From NCBI GenBank assembly GCA_014058105.1, contig JACGCM010001798.1, forward strand, positions 2,797,001 to 2,861,000: a DNA stretch of 64,000 bases, in the 5' to 3' direction. The position numbers and the translations under genes were made by a program. The notes beneath the pieces are model-generated. The model was not told the DNA's origin and did not search any database. It saw nothing but the letters and a program-made list of their open reading frames with translations. Positions 1-12,157 of the stretch are shown here, piece by piece (within the stretch, counting starts at the first letter, position 1; the number at the start of each line of letters is the position of its first letter). This DNA comes from Kingdonia uniflora. Lineage: Eukaryota; Streptophyta; Magnoliopsida; Ranunculales; Circaeasteraceae.

Positions 1-3000
1 CAGTTTCTGATGGGAATGGAGGAACTTGGTCCTGCAATTAAAACGTGTTTCAACCATTAAACGAATGAGAACTTGTAACCAAACAATTCTATCCTTGGAG
101 TAACTTTTATGACTGGAAGCCAATCACAATAGTAATCTCGGGTTATAATGTGATTCTTCTAAAATCTCTACTCCAGCGGACATTTGGGTTCAACTCAATA
201 AAAAAAATGATGTCATAATCAAAATGCACTGATTAAGCCATTGAGCACATTGACTAAAAAATAAAGAAGGATATTAGCAAAGTGGCCCCACGGTTGAATA
301 TTACAACCAAAGGTTGTGCAGCAGGGAATGTTCTCTTGCTACTGAGATTGATTCCCATTGCCATTATGTGGGAAAAGTGGAGAAAAGGAAACAAGTCTTT
401 ATGGGAAGGAGGAAGAGAATTGGGGAAAGATTGATCTGACTTGATGTGGTGTGCTTTTGTATTGTTTTCCATTTCCCTTTCCTATGGGTTGTACTCTTTC
501 CACCTTGAAAAGCTCTCTTTTGAGCTAGTAAATAAATTATTATCACCTACTCAAAAAAAAAACTGCATCGAAGGTGATCTATTTTGAGTAAACCCATGGG
601 GCGTTTAGAACCATTTGAAAAACTATGCAGTGAGATTTAGGGGGAAGGGGGGATACAATGAGAGGTTATGTACTAGCATTAGTAGGTGGCCTAAAACTAC
701 GCTTATCTTTTGAGCGCGCTTTTTTCTCCCTAGTCAGGTCTGACTAGCCTCGCGTCCTATTCTTCTCGTTTTATCTACTGCTAGTACTTTCCTAGTTCGG
801 TCATAAGACAACGCGTCGGGAGCCATGTTTGGATCGAAGAAGCTTTCCTGCAGATCCGCTTTAGACTCTGTGCGAGATTGGAAAAGAAGGAGTTGCGCCT
901 AAACTCTTTGGAACAGACAAAGTTGCTACGTTATTGGAACAGAAGGAGTTGCTACGGCTTAGTCACTACTTTCTGTTGTTACCGAAGTCTTCTCTTTATA
1001 GGCCTAGTCAGCCGCGGCAACAGAAAAGAGGCTTCTAAGGTGTCTTCTTTGAAAGCCGTATGAGTGTCTAGTAGCGGAAATCTTTTTCTTTTGATGAATG
1101 AAGATCTACGCGCTCGCAGCTCCAAAAGAAAACGTAAACGAGAAAGTCTTAGCGTAGAGCTGGACAACTCACTTTTTCAACAAGTGGGCGCTGACCTCGT
1201 GGGATTTGTCTATACCGGAGTAGGAAAGAGCTCTCATTGCATTGCCTTCCTAAGTGTTCAAATGGATAGCTGAAGCGATGCCCGGGTGTTTGGAGACGAA
1301 GCCTATGCTCTGATTGGGAAAGTAGCATTCAGAGACTAAGGAGTAGAGAGTATGAGGTTGCCAAGATAAGTAGAGTACAGCGGCGTGGCACCGGTTTCTT
1401 TCTTCCTTCATAGATGTTCAATCCGATTCAGAGACTAACTAGCCACTATTAAGGAAAAGCAAGAGAGATGCAAGGACCAAGCCTAACCACCACCAGATGA
1501 GATGCTCGACCCAGACCGAGGCATGTCTCTACACTGCTGATGCTCCACTTCTAAAGCAAGAGCATGTCTCTACGCTGCTGATGCTCCTCTTCTAAAGCAA
1601 GAGCATGTCTCTATGCTGCCATCACTACTATGACGTTAAAAGGCCTAACTGGACCTTGATTCTGCTCTTCCTGGTGTAGGATAGCGCATTAGTAGGAGGC
1701 TCATAGCGCAATGATAGCCGGGTATTCACTGTACACCTCATTTCATGCAGACCTCGCTTCCAAAAAAAGGAGTTGATATTTGAGCTTCTATCAACTTAGC
1801 TCAACTGGACCAGCATACTATCAACTTAGCTCCTAGCTTCGCTTTCTTTCTAGCTAGATCAACCACTATGCTACCGCTTAAAAAACACCTATCTCAACAC
1901 TGGGCTGGGACAGACCCCTCTCCTACCTTCTAGCTATCTTCATCTTATCTCAACTAGTGAGACACCGAAGGCTCTCACCTATAGGCGCCCAGACCTACCA
2001 AGCAAACCGCTGACGCTAGCAAGCCGGCTATAGCTATAGTCTGCACCTTGCACCTTCTTTATGATCTGATCTTGCTACGGCATTGGACAAAGCATCTAGC
2101 CTGGCTCCGTCTTCACCTGAGTTCTAGCTATCCATCCCCAAAAAGCAACAAGTAGATTAGAAGCGGGCATCATCTCTTTTCTCTTTCTACTGACTTCGTA
2201 GTTTAGAGAGCGCTTCATAGCATATAGGAGCCAAACTGGATCATCTTTCCTAGCCGTCTAAAGAAGCAACTAGGTACATGACTGAAGCAATAGTAGTCGG
2301 TTGGAACCAAAACCAATAGGCGATGCAAGCCAATGAGTTAGACTCCTAAACCACACCCGAATAGCCATCCACGACGCTTCACTTGCTTCTTGGTCTTTCA
2401 TTGAGGCTGGTTGTTGCTTTAACTCCGATCTTCCCTCTCGCTCTACAGCTATGCAGCTTCTATGCCTTCGCTATCCCTGCTTGTCATCCTACTAATGCTA
2501 TATACGGAAAAGCACTGCTACTGTTTTAAACTCCATATCTGAGAAGAGAGCTCCAAACTACGAACCGGTACATAGCACACTATACTATAAGATATAAGAG
2601 TTGCTTTGCTCGAGTTCGGCTGCTTGATGGATATGCTCTACTGAGACGTGTGGTGGGGATACGCCGTCAGCCTTCTAAACTACCATAATGCACCTACTAG
2701 TCAAGACGTAGCTTGGAAAGCATATTCATCTTTGTCTAAAAGAAAGCAGAGACTAACACCTCTTTGTTGGCTTACTACATAAGGACAAGCTAATAAGTAG
2801 TTAGAGGCAGATGCAAGCAAGGCGTCTGGCCAAAGAATAGCAATGGGTTACTCGTAGGCTCTAAGCTATTGGCTGCCATGCTCTATCTGATGATGATCTG
2901 CACCGTGGGAATCGTCTAGTCCTAACGAGTGTTCTGCACCGTGGGAATCTCCATAACATCTAGTCCTAACATCTAGTCCCAAACTATGGTCATCTCTACT

Positions 3001-6000
3001 ACAGAAAATCTAGTCCTATCCTAACGAGTGTCTAGTCCCAAACTATGGCCATCTCTACTACCGAAAAAGGGAGAGAAAAGAGGGATATAAAATAATAGCA
3101 GCAAGAGTCCTCCATTGGCTGATGAGAAGAATAGTGAGACTCGGTCAAGGATCATAGTGAGACTCGGTCAATAGGCAAAGCAAGATAAGGGATTGAGATC
3201 AGAAAGCATACCTAGGTTGTGCAGCAGGAGATATTCGGGAAGCACCAACCTATTAGAGAGTAGCGGTCGAGCGTCCTAGGCCTAACCTTCCCATGTCAGG
3301 TCCCAGCAGTGACCATGTCCCGTCCTATGCATTCCTTTCATAGCGGCTTCTGCACGAGACTCCTTCTGACTGGCTGGTCTCTTCCACTGGAGGGAAAGGA
3401 GCTTCTTCGCTTCAAACCTGTGCTTCCGCATCTGTAGATATTCCCATTTCCAATTCGGCTCACCTGCACGCCTCTATCTCGGCCATCTGCGCCCTCCTCT
3501 CCTAGATCTTTTCCTTATGATCAATCTTCTTTTAAAGAAGTAACCATCAGGCAACAAAAAAAAAAAAAAAAGGCCCCTAACTACTTAAGAAGAGGCGTGA
3601 CTTGCGTACGTTAAAAGACCCCACCCGCTCTATTTACATCCAAGACCGTTGAAAGATGCCTCAGTGCATTGTAATCATTACCTATATTGTTGGCTCTTAA
3701 ACTTTTGTGTTGAGATATATAATCCCACATCGAACACAGAGTCTTGCACCTCAAAATATAAGATCCTGGGGCTACTTCTCTCATTGCCAATTGGTTTGAG
3801 ATGGAACCTCCAGGTATTAGAGCGGGCATTTCTTCCACGTGTCGAGCCCAACGGCCCACGTGCTACTCCGCGTTACCCATATATTCGTCCATGTGCTGAG
3901 CTTAAAAATTATGCCACACGTGAGGGGGCGTGTTGAGATGCATAGTCCCACATCGGACACATAGAGCCTTACACAACGGCCTACGTGTTATTCCGCGTCA
4001 CCCATATATTTGTCCACGTGCTGAGCTCAATAATTATGCCACATGTGAGGGGACGTGTTGAGATATATAGTCCCACATCGAACACATAGAGCCTTGCACC
4101 TCAAATATAATATCATAGGGTCACTTCTCTCATTGCCAACATTTTGAATAATGAAACTCTTCATTTATATATAAAAAATTGCTCAAAAAGCCAAGTTTTG
4201 CCATGTAGCGAAAATTTTCTACATTTCGAAATTGTACCTTTGTCGACCTCTCTCGAAAAAACAGTAGCGCTAGAAAGTAAAGATAAGATAATAAAAGTTA
4301 CAGCCATCAAATAACTATAAAACAAAGATGTGTAGAAGAATGTACCAACTATCTCTAATAAAGATACAAGTTCTTTACCTGAAGTTCGGCCAACTGATCA
4401 ACATATTCCTGAGCGAGAATGTCCACTCTTGTCGAGAACTGCTGACCAATTTTTATGAAGGTAGGACCTAATCTCAAAATACTTTCCTTAAGCCACTTTG
4501 CAAGCGCTTTCCTTTTTATGACCCTCTTTTCCTCTGTCATTCCCCCTGCATAATATACTCCATCTATAAAGATATAATAAAAAAGAATAGTAATATGCTC
4601 TATCACAAGTTTATATCACCTAATGATAGTACTTTTATCGTATTCTGGAGTTATAGTTGCTTTAGTGTAATGGTTTTTATATTTAGTATAAACATAAACT
4701 TGTGTTTTATTATTGTTTGTACAAATTAAGATGACCTGTAAATTATTTTGATTTTTTAGTGGAAGTAAACGCATGCATAGATACCATATTAAAACTGGAG
4801 GCTCGATTTCAAAACTAGTTGGTAATGAGAGGAGTAGCCCCAAGATCTTGAGGTGCAACACTTAATTTGCCCAATATGGGACTATATATCCCAACAGTGA
4901 GAAGGGCAAGCCAATTATAGACCAACGATAAATGATACATAAGTCTTCGTTTAGAACATGGGGTTAACATTGACGTGCATGTTGAGATATGATTTTTAAA
5001 AGGCTTCATATTTTTTTCACAAAAAGTACTTTTATTTGTCCACAATGTTTTCCCTTCCTCTCCTAATTAATCTCTCCCTTGACAACATCTAAGCTTTTGA
5101 CTTTATTATCATTTTTACCTTTTACCCCATAGTTAAAACTCAAAAAACCACAATTAACTAAGATCAGGGAGAAGAATGAGTTAAGGAAGATTCTCTCCCT
5201 TGACTAAAACAAAGAGGTCAAACTCACAAATCCTGCGTTTAGTGCTTATGTGGGTCGTGGTTGAAATATCAGATCGGCTTCTATAAATATAAATCAAACC
5301 TCGCTTAGGGTACTCCGATCTCCGCAACTTTGCAAACAATTGTTGCAAAAAGAATCTTGATATGCTGCAAGTTTTTCAAATTTGTTTAACACCCTGTCTC
5401 AACCGACCTTCTACCTCTAGTATTTCATCTCTTCCCGTTTTTCTATATTAACATATGTAAGCTTTTACTATACCACTAGGCCAATTACTTTTTGAGTTTG
5501 CTAGTTATCAATATATACGATCTCAATCTGAAAATTGGTAGGAAGTCAATAATTGCATCGGCTCGTATTCATTATGACGTGATTGAGTGGATATTTCCTC
5601 TCGCGCTTCTAGCTACCACTACCACTCCCCATCAATCTCACACAGTCACTTGGTTTCATTTCAAGTTCCAGCTGAAGCTTTCATCGTTTACAATTAATGC
5701 CCTCAGCTTCTAGCTTAAAGAATGCAACATGTACGAGCTAAATCCGAAGGCATCAATTCATTCATGTATTCAATTGAATTTAATGTCTAGAAGAAAAGAT
5801 GACTTGCCTCGATAAGCGAATTTCTGGTTGTTAAACCAAACCTTGAAGAGAAAAGTTAAAACAGATCCCCATATTTCCAAAGTCCTTTGTATTGTTGAAT
5901 ATGTTTTGAACCTGTTCCAACGTCCGCCGGGTGTAACGGATACCTGTAAAACCACGTAAGTTACAATAGTGGAGTATTCAAGTAAACAAAAGTGGGATAT

Positions 6001-9000
6001 GTATGCCCAATCTTTATTGGGACTAATAATTAGAGCAGTCGGCATTGATCAGTCAATTCTCTTCTTATCATCAGTAAAATAACTTAATGATAAAATGAGA
6101 GCATAAAATTAGGTCTAGCTTTAAAATGAGAGCATAAAATCAGGTCTAGCTTTGAGGTTCTAAAGCTGGGATCGCATTTAGATGGTCTCAGCCACTAAAG
6201 TTGTCAAGTTCATTAAAAAAGATCTGATTCAATTTAGGATTGGGTCATATTTAATACGTGAACTCTTTGTCCATCAAATACAAATCAACATTAGATAATT
6301 GTTTCTTCATTGCCTTTAGGCAAGGAACTTTGGATCCATTTCTTTACCAGAACTAGTTCAACTTGGTCTCATCTAATAACATTATAATCCTCCTAGCAAA
6401 CTGGAGCTTGACTAACCTCTCTGTACGGAGTAACGTTATGTGACACTTTGTCCCTTTCTTATTATTTGCGTATGTTGAGCAAGAAAATTCGAAGGTAAGG
6501 CCCAGACGAAAGAGAAAGCTATTGTCTCAATAGATCTCTTCTTTTTTGGAGTAAAGCAGCATCTGACATGAAAGGGGTGTTCTTTTACTCTTTTATGGCT
6601 AGCTAGAAGTGAAATATTTCAGCGATTTTTTTAATATTTTGCCCTAGTTTGAAAGGGAGTTTATACCCCAATTTTGTTTGTTCATCTTTTGTAACTTTGT
6701 TTAAGGCTCATCTATTCTATACAATGCTTCTTCTTTTACGGTGCTTCTTCTTTTACGGTAAGTGATAAGTTGTGTGGTCGTACCACGACCGCACATAGCA
6801 CGTTTCGTACGTCATGTGCACACCTTCTTATTTAGTTCTTGTTATTTACTTTAATTGCATTATGATAAGTCACGTGGTCGTACCCACGATCACGCATAGC
6901 ACGTTTCGTACATCATGTGCGCACCTCTTATTTAGTTTAAGTTATTTACTTTAATTGGATTATAATTAGGAGAAGTCTCCTAATTAGAGTATAACTAGGG
7001 TTTTTATTTGTGTTAGGTCTCTTCTCCAGTAAAAGAGAGTCTAAGCTTAGTTTATTTGGTATGTTGGTTTTAGTAAGAGAAAATGCTTAGCCTTAGAGAG
7101 AGATTGTCGGTTTTGGGGTAAATCTTATAAACCCTATGTCTTTGACCTTTATTTTATTCAATTTAGAGATCTTAGTGTTAATCAAGGTTAATTTAGCTTC
7201 CGCGTTATTAGTTTTCTAACAATTGGTACCAGAGCTATCAAGATTTTGCAAGGGATTTTTTTATTGACTGTTACTGTGATTTCGGTGTTGCTACAGTGGA
7301 GTCTGCATCTGCTACAGTGATTTTGGTGGCTACTACAATAATTTCTGTGCTACCATGATTTTTCGTTGCTGCTACAGTAACTCTGAGGGAATTTTTCTTT
7401 TACGACGAACGATGAGGAAGAAAACACTGAAGAAATCGATCAAAATCACACAATAAGAGCGTTTGAAATCGGTAGAGGAATCTACGACGTTGTTGGTAGA
7501 ACCCAATAAATTGGTGTGCCGACGCTATCGAAGATGAAGTAGAAATAGGAGAGAAAAAAATTGTCAAAAAAGCGAGATTAGGGGCGGGAGTTGTGACGGA
7601 GGATTCGAAGAAATTCGCTGGAGACGGCTTGGAGATGAAACACTTCAAAGAGACGACGGAGATAGAGGTTCACCGTGCGATAGATCTAGTAGGTGGGAAA
7701 GACGGAGACATGTCGGAGAGTTTTAAATCAAAAGACAACGACAAGGTTGTGACTTTGATGCGAGGGATTTACATGATCAACGATTCAAAACCCTTGCCGA
7801 GAATTGACGAACAATGGGAGAAGAGCAAAATTCCTCGTCATTGACGAAGGAGAGGTCGCTGGTGACTAGGGGGCCTCGGTCTAGAGAGAGGGGAACCTAG
7901 TGCAAAGGAGATTGAAGAAACTCGCGGGTCATTCGAACGAGGACTGCATTGTTCGAACGAGTCAGTAGACAGTTCAGCCAAAAGTTTTGTCAAAAATAGG
8001 CAAAAATTTGGGAGTCATTCGAACGACTTATGGGTTCGTTCGAACGAGTCGACGACAAATCTAGGGTTGCGGCAGATTGCTGACTCGAACCTCGTTGTCA
8101 CTCAACATCAATTTTACGCAATTGATTGGGTTAAACCCCCAATCTTTGATGAGTCTCCTGAAGAGGTAATTACTTTAAAGTTTATTAATCTGTTTTTGCA
8201 TGAGTTTGACCGTCCAAGTCATAGTTTTAATCAGTTTTTGGAAATTCAAGATATAGTCAAGCACAGTGTTTTTGGCAATACCATAGTATATCTTTTCACG
8301 GGTATGAAAAGTGGGTACGGTAAGTACCGTGGACGGATTCGCAACCGTCTGATTCTCGGGGCTACCTTTTTTGTGTTCAAGATCGTGTTTTGTATGCAAC
8401 CAGAATTAATGGGTACGAAAAGTACCGTGGAAGAATTTGCAGCTATCGTATACTCGGTGTTACTTCTTCTAAGTTCAAAATTCGTGGTCAAATTTTTTGT
8501 AGCAGGGGAGAGTTGATATGTCATGAGGTCGCCCACGAAGATGATTCATGGGTTTCAGATGAGGCTTTTGCAAACTTGGATTCATTTTTAATTACGAAGA
8601 TTATATCGAGTTGCAGAATTCGTGGTCGAATTCTTCTTAGAGAGGAAGAGTTGATAAGTCACATGATTGTACCAACGACCACGCATAGCATGTTTCGTAC
8701 ATCATGTGTGCGCACCTTATTATTTAGTTTATGTTATTTACTTTAATTGTATTATAATTAGGAGAAGTCTCCTAATTAGAGCCTAGCAAGGGTTTCTATT
8801 TGTGCTAGGTCTCTTCTCCTATAAAAGATAGCATAAGCTTAGTTTATTTGGTATATTGGTTTTAGTGAGAGAAAAGGTTTAGCTTTAGAGAAAATTTGTA
8901 AAGTTTGGGGTAAATCTTATAAACCCTAGGTCTTTGACCTTTATTTTATTCAATTGAGAGATCTTAGTATTAATCAAGATTAATTTAGCTTCTGCGTTAT

Positions 9001-12000
9001 TAGTTTTCTAATACACTATAATCAGGAGAAGTCTCCTAATTAGAGTCTAACTAGGGTTTCTATTTGTGTTAGGTATCTTCTTCTATAAAAGAGAGCCTAA
9101 GCTTAATTTATTTTCTATGTTGGCTTTAGTGAGAGAAAAAGTTTAGCCTTAGAGAGAGAGATTGTAGAATTTGGGGTAAATCTCATAAACCCTAAGTCTT
9201 TTTACCTTTATTTTGAGAGAACTTAGTATTAATCAAGGTTAATTTAGCTTCTGTGCACATAATTTTTAACAAATTGGTACCAGAGCAAGCAAGATTCTGC
9301 AGGATAATTTTTTTATTAACTGCTACAGTGATTTCGGCATCTGCTACAGTGATTTTTGCATCTACTACAGTGATCTCTGCGTTGCTACTGCAATGTTAAG
9401 TCAAGAAGATTTAGAAAGATTATGGGACAAGTTCGACTGGAAAGACTATGAAGTAGAAGACTGGATGAAAAATTAGATAAAATAAAGATTAGAAAAGAAC
9501 GAATGCATACTTCTATGGAGAGAAGCCAATGAAGTATGGATTCCGAATCGTCATGGAACGTAAATGTTTTTATGTTTACAAAAATATCTAACAAGAACAG
9601 CGTTAGAGATGCTTGAGAACTTTAATGAGATTGAGGCAGGAGTTGTGACGGAGGATTCGAAGAAATTCGATGGAGATGGCTTGGAGATGGAACACCTCGA
9701 AGAGACGACGGAGAGAGAGGTTCACCGTGCGATTGATCTAGTAGGTGGGAAAGATGAAAATGAGTCGAAGAGTTTTCAGTCAAAGTCCGACTAGGAGGTT
9801 GTGACATTGATTCGAGAGGTTCGTATGATCAACGATTTCCAATTGTCAGGAAGCCCAACTAAAGAAGACCAACCCCAATCCAAACCCTTGTCAAGAATTC
9901 GAAAAACGGTCGGAGGGGAATTGATTGCATCGCCAACGACGGAGGAAAAATCACCGGTGACTAAGGTGGTTAAAATCTCAGAGAGAGAAAGAGGTCCCCA
10001 TCGCCGTTGAGGGCCGTGGAAGACGCGAAATTGAGGGTGAAATGAACCAGAATTTTTTTGGAGAAGACGTGAGCATGCCATAGGGGTATGGTATGTTGGG
10101 CATGGCCATGCCACAACATAGAGCAGGTACGAGTAAGGGCATCGGGCAGGATGTGCAGGGCACGGGGAAGAGTGTGATGGGCACGAGTCAGGGCAAGCCT
10201 GCAACATGGCAGAACACGGAGAATAGTGCAATATGTATGGGAACGGTGGCAACGGACACCGGGCAGAGTATGCCTTTGAGTAGCACGAGCATGTTACTAC
10301 AACAACTTACAAAACCAAAAGGTTCGGATCATGATTGTATCGAGAGAGAGGGGTCGTGGACCCACGAACTCGACGCGGGCACGCCACGGGCACCCTTGGA
10401 TGTTGACCCGACGCTAACCGGGGGTTGTCGTAGCCGACTAGAGGCGAACACATATCAAGCGGAGGGATCGCGGGTTTCGACCGGGCCAACGACAGACATG
10501 GTTGATAAAAATCCGACGGAAAAGTCAAAGTAAGAGATTGCTCGCAAAGCGAGTAAAGATAGGGCAATTAGTTATGGCAATATGCAGGGACACATTTGCA
10601 AACCATGAGGAAGTAATTTCGTACAGCCGGGTGTACCAAACATAGTTCCATATATTGACCCTTATTGGATAAAGTTTCTAATTTGTTCTTTCGACTTTGT
10701 GGATCCGTTTTGGCAAGAGATGGAGGCTCGTTCAAGTATGGAGGCAAATAGATTTTTGGAGAATCTGAATAATGTTACCTCCAGGGTTTTTGGCAAAGTA
10801 TTTTGTTCCGCATGCAGAGTTATTAGGTACGACAAATACCATAGACGGAATCGCAATCGTCCTATTCTCGGAGATACCTCTTTTAAGTTCAATATCGTGT
10901 TTTGTTATGCAAACAGAATTAATGGGTACGAAAAGTACCATGGAAGAATTTGCAGCTGTCATATGCTCAGGGTTACTCCTGTCTTCAAAATTGGTGGACA
11001 AATTTTTCTCACTGATTTTCTCGCCAGAGTTCATGGTCGAACTCTTCTTAGACGGGGAGAGTTGATAAGTTACATGGTCATACTCACGACCACGCATAGC
11101 ACGTTTCGTATGTCATGTGTACCTTATTTAGTTATTGCTATTTACTTTAATTGCATTATAATTAGGAGAAGTCACCTAATTAGAGTTTAGCTAGGGTTTC
11201 TATTTGTGTTAGGTCTCTTCTCCTATAAAAGAGAGTCTAAGCTTAGTTTCTTTTCTATGTTGATTTTAGTGGGAAAAAAAACTTAGCCTTAGAGAGAGAG
11301 ATTGTAGAGTTTGGGGTAAATTTCATAAACCCTAGGTCTTTTGACCTTAATCTTTTGTAACTTTGTTTAAGGCTCATCTGTGCTATACAATGCTTCTTCT
11401 TTTACGGCAAGAACCACGAATGCAAAACAGGTAATGAAAAATGTCTTTGGGGAATAATGAAGCCGTTAATCAACAATGTTTCTGTCTTTACACACAGTCT
11501 AAATAACAATGTCAAACAATGTGATGGTGTCAAAGGCCTAAGCAAGTAAATAGAGACACGTTAATTAATTTGTGTAGCATCCAATCATTCGCAATTGTAG
11601 TTTATAAACCACTTTCAGATTTTTCATTACGACAATCGGGGACAAAAGCTTTTGAGCTTGCACACAACACAACAGATAGGCATTCAACTCTAAACTAAAC
11701 ATAATCGAAAATATCACTAAAATCGGAATCAAGACTAAACTGGGGTTTTTACCTGAACGTTATCTGGACCACCACTCTTAAACCAAGCATCTTCCTGCCC
11801 TATCTCTTCCACCGTCCTCTTCCTCCCATTCTCCGACTTCACACCATCTTCGACTTCTCCAACGACATCAATAGCAGGCCCATTTCCATTAACATACTTC
11901 AACAAACTCCCATTAACAGCTCCATTAGCACTACCATTGGGTCCATTATACCCAAACTCCTCTCTATCTCCATCCTTCACAACTACAACTTGGTTTTCCC

Positions 12001-12157
12001 TTACCGCCTTCATTGGAACTCGATAACCCGAAGAAACCCATCCGCGGGACTGAAATTTCGACACGAGAAGTCGATATTTAGGGGTTGTTTGGGGTAGGAG
12101 AAACGAGAGTTGTGATAATTGTGAGGTGAGTGTAGTAGTGGAAACAGATAGAGACAT
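1..12157 (-). CDS. ABC1K7: ABC1K7/SIA1-like plastid ABC1 atypical kinase, 5' part (exons 1-4, partial)
   Basis: Spliced CDS, minus strand: exon 1 12157-11753, exon 2 5943-5808, exon 3 4545-4379, exon 4 from 31 to beyond base 1. Phases agree at every junction. Exon 1 (135 codons) is Ser/Thr-rich at the N-terminus, as in a plastid transit peptide, followed by a low-complexity linker. Exon 2 encodes the GGRWNRFKTYSTIQRTLEIWG block. Exon 3 holds the ABC1-family KxGQ motif (FIKIGQQFSTR) and EYVDQLAELQ. Exon 4 starts DQVPPFPSET. This order matches the ABC1K7/SIA1 branch better than other ABC1K genes. The family is known from plastid envelope and plastoglobule or thylakoid membranes, with roles in lipid and iron/oxidative-stress homeostasis. 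The nucleotide-binding and catalytic parts lie outside the window. Intron 2 (5807-4546) uses a GC donor. Introns 1 (about 5.8 kb) and 3 (about 4.3 kb) are swollen by mobile DNA. Confidence 0.88.
32..649. other. 3' part of ABC1K7 intron 3, no gene seen
   Basis: AT-rich intronic sequence just upstream (in gene orientation) of the exon 4 acceptor at 32-35. Short ORFs on both strands have no recognisable domain. I see nothing else in it. Confidence 0.5.
650..3555. other. Plant-mitochondrial-looking non-coding DNA (probable NUMT) inside ABC1K7 intron 3
   Basis: Base composition and word use change abruptly here: more GC, many CTAG, CTTTCT and AAGCxxGC words, and few poly-A or poly-T runs compared with the flanks. 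This is the texture of intergenic DNA in plant mitochondrial genomes. It contains short direct repeats: a unit of about 51 bp repeated at roughly 1510-1620, paired copies of TCTAGTCCCAAACTATGG near 2970 and 3035, and two copies of AGTGAGACTCGGTCAA near 3130-3170. I find no intact mitochondrial gene. The right side ends near a poly-A run at 3556-3572. Origin is inferred from texture only; a nuclear repeat of unusual composition is the alternative. Confidence 0.4.
3590..4140 (+). repeat. Tandem LTR-type fragments with TGTTGAGATATATAGTCCCACATCG starts
   Basis: Three copies of a unit beginning TGTTGAGAT (near 3709, 3931 and 4054), each followed by TCCCACATCG and ACACA-GAG. Between them a shared block reads CCACGTG, CCGCGT, ACCCATATAT, GTGCTGAGCT, TTATGCCACA. 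The TG-initiated unit and partial nesting look like recombined solo LTR fragments of a high-copy plant retroelement. A related inverted fragment lies at about 4800-4900 in intron 2. Confidence 0.55.
4800..4915 (-). repeat. Inverted fragment of the same LTR-type repeat, in ABC1K7 intron 2
   Basis: The reverse strand shows the TGGGATATATAGTCCCATAT-type start and the CACCTCAAGATCTTGGGGCTAC block found in the 3709-3830 copy. The rest of intron 2 (4546-5807) holds no recognisable gene. Confidence 0.4.
6763..7221 (+). repeat. LTR (copy a) of a small Copia-type element, ABC1K7 intron 1
   Basis: Starts TGATAAGT and ends TTTTCTAACA, directly followed by a tRNA-iMet-type primer binding site (TTGGTACCAGAGC at 7223-7235). 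The first 100 bp are partly duplicated: TGATAAGT recurs at about 6864 followed by the same GTGGTCGTACC, CGCATAGCACGTTTCGTAC sequence. A promoter-like CTCCAGTAAAAGAGAG stretch corresponds to CCTATAAAAGA in the other copies. Confidence 0.75.
7222..8651 (+). mobile_element. Internal region 1 of non-autonomous LTR retrotransposon
   Basis: Lies between LTR copies a and b. No reverse transcriptase, integrase or gag zinc knuckle is visible. Open stretches at 7593-7844 and 8067-8746 encode unrecognised protein; the first shares the TEDSKKF-GDGLEM and VHRAIDLVGGKD blocks with internal region 2. Near 7922-8050 there are four TTCGAACGA motifs. At 8300-8650 there are degenerate repeats of a module reading GYxKYRGRI.. 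followed by a KFKIRG-type segment, ending in a purine-rich tract before LTR b. It is probably a parasite of another element's enzymes. Confidence 0.6.
8652..9015 (+). repeat. LTR (copy b) of the same element family
   Basis: Starts TGATAAGTC and ends CTAATACA. Contains CCTATAAAAGA and the inverted AGGAGAAGTCTCCT motif present in all copies. It lacks a following primer binding site because a second, 5'-truncated LTR begins immediately at 9016. Confidence 0.7.
9016..9271 (+). repeat. 5'-truncated LTR (copy c) with primer binding site
   Basis: Begins inside the LTR at CTATAATCAGGAG and ends TTTTTAACA at 9271. The tRNA-iMet-type site TTGGTACCAGAGC follows at 9274-9286. The back-to-back arrangement of copies b and c indicates unequal recombination or insertion of one element into another. 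Confidence 0.65.
9272..11062 (+). mobile_element. Internal region 2 of non-autonomous LTR retrotransposon
   Basis: Contains a second version of the TEDSKKF-GDGLEM and HRAIDLVGGKD blocks (9640-9794). An open stretch at 10093-10533 is rich in G, Q and T with no domain I recognise. The GYEKYHGRIC-type module at 10780-11060 stands just before LTR d. There are no retroviral enzymes. Small size and lack of pol fit a TRIM/LARD-like non-autonomous element. Confidence 0.55.
11063..11346 (+). repeat. 3'-truncated LTR (copy d)
   Basis: Starts TGATAAGTTAC after a purine-rich tract and runs through CCTATAAAAGAGAG and AAACCCTAGGTCTTTTGACCTTAATC, then stops before the usual TAACA end. It is followed by a second copy of the sequence that flanks LTR a on the left. 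Confidence 0.65.

Noticed and set aside
1064..1273. Plus-strand ORF in the mitochondrial-looking block
   Set aside because: No resemblance to a mitochondrial gene that I can identify; likely chance.
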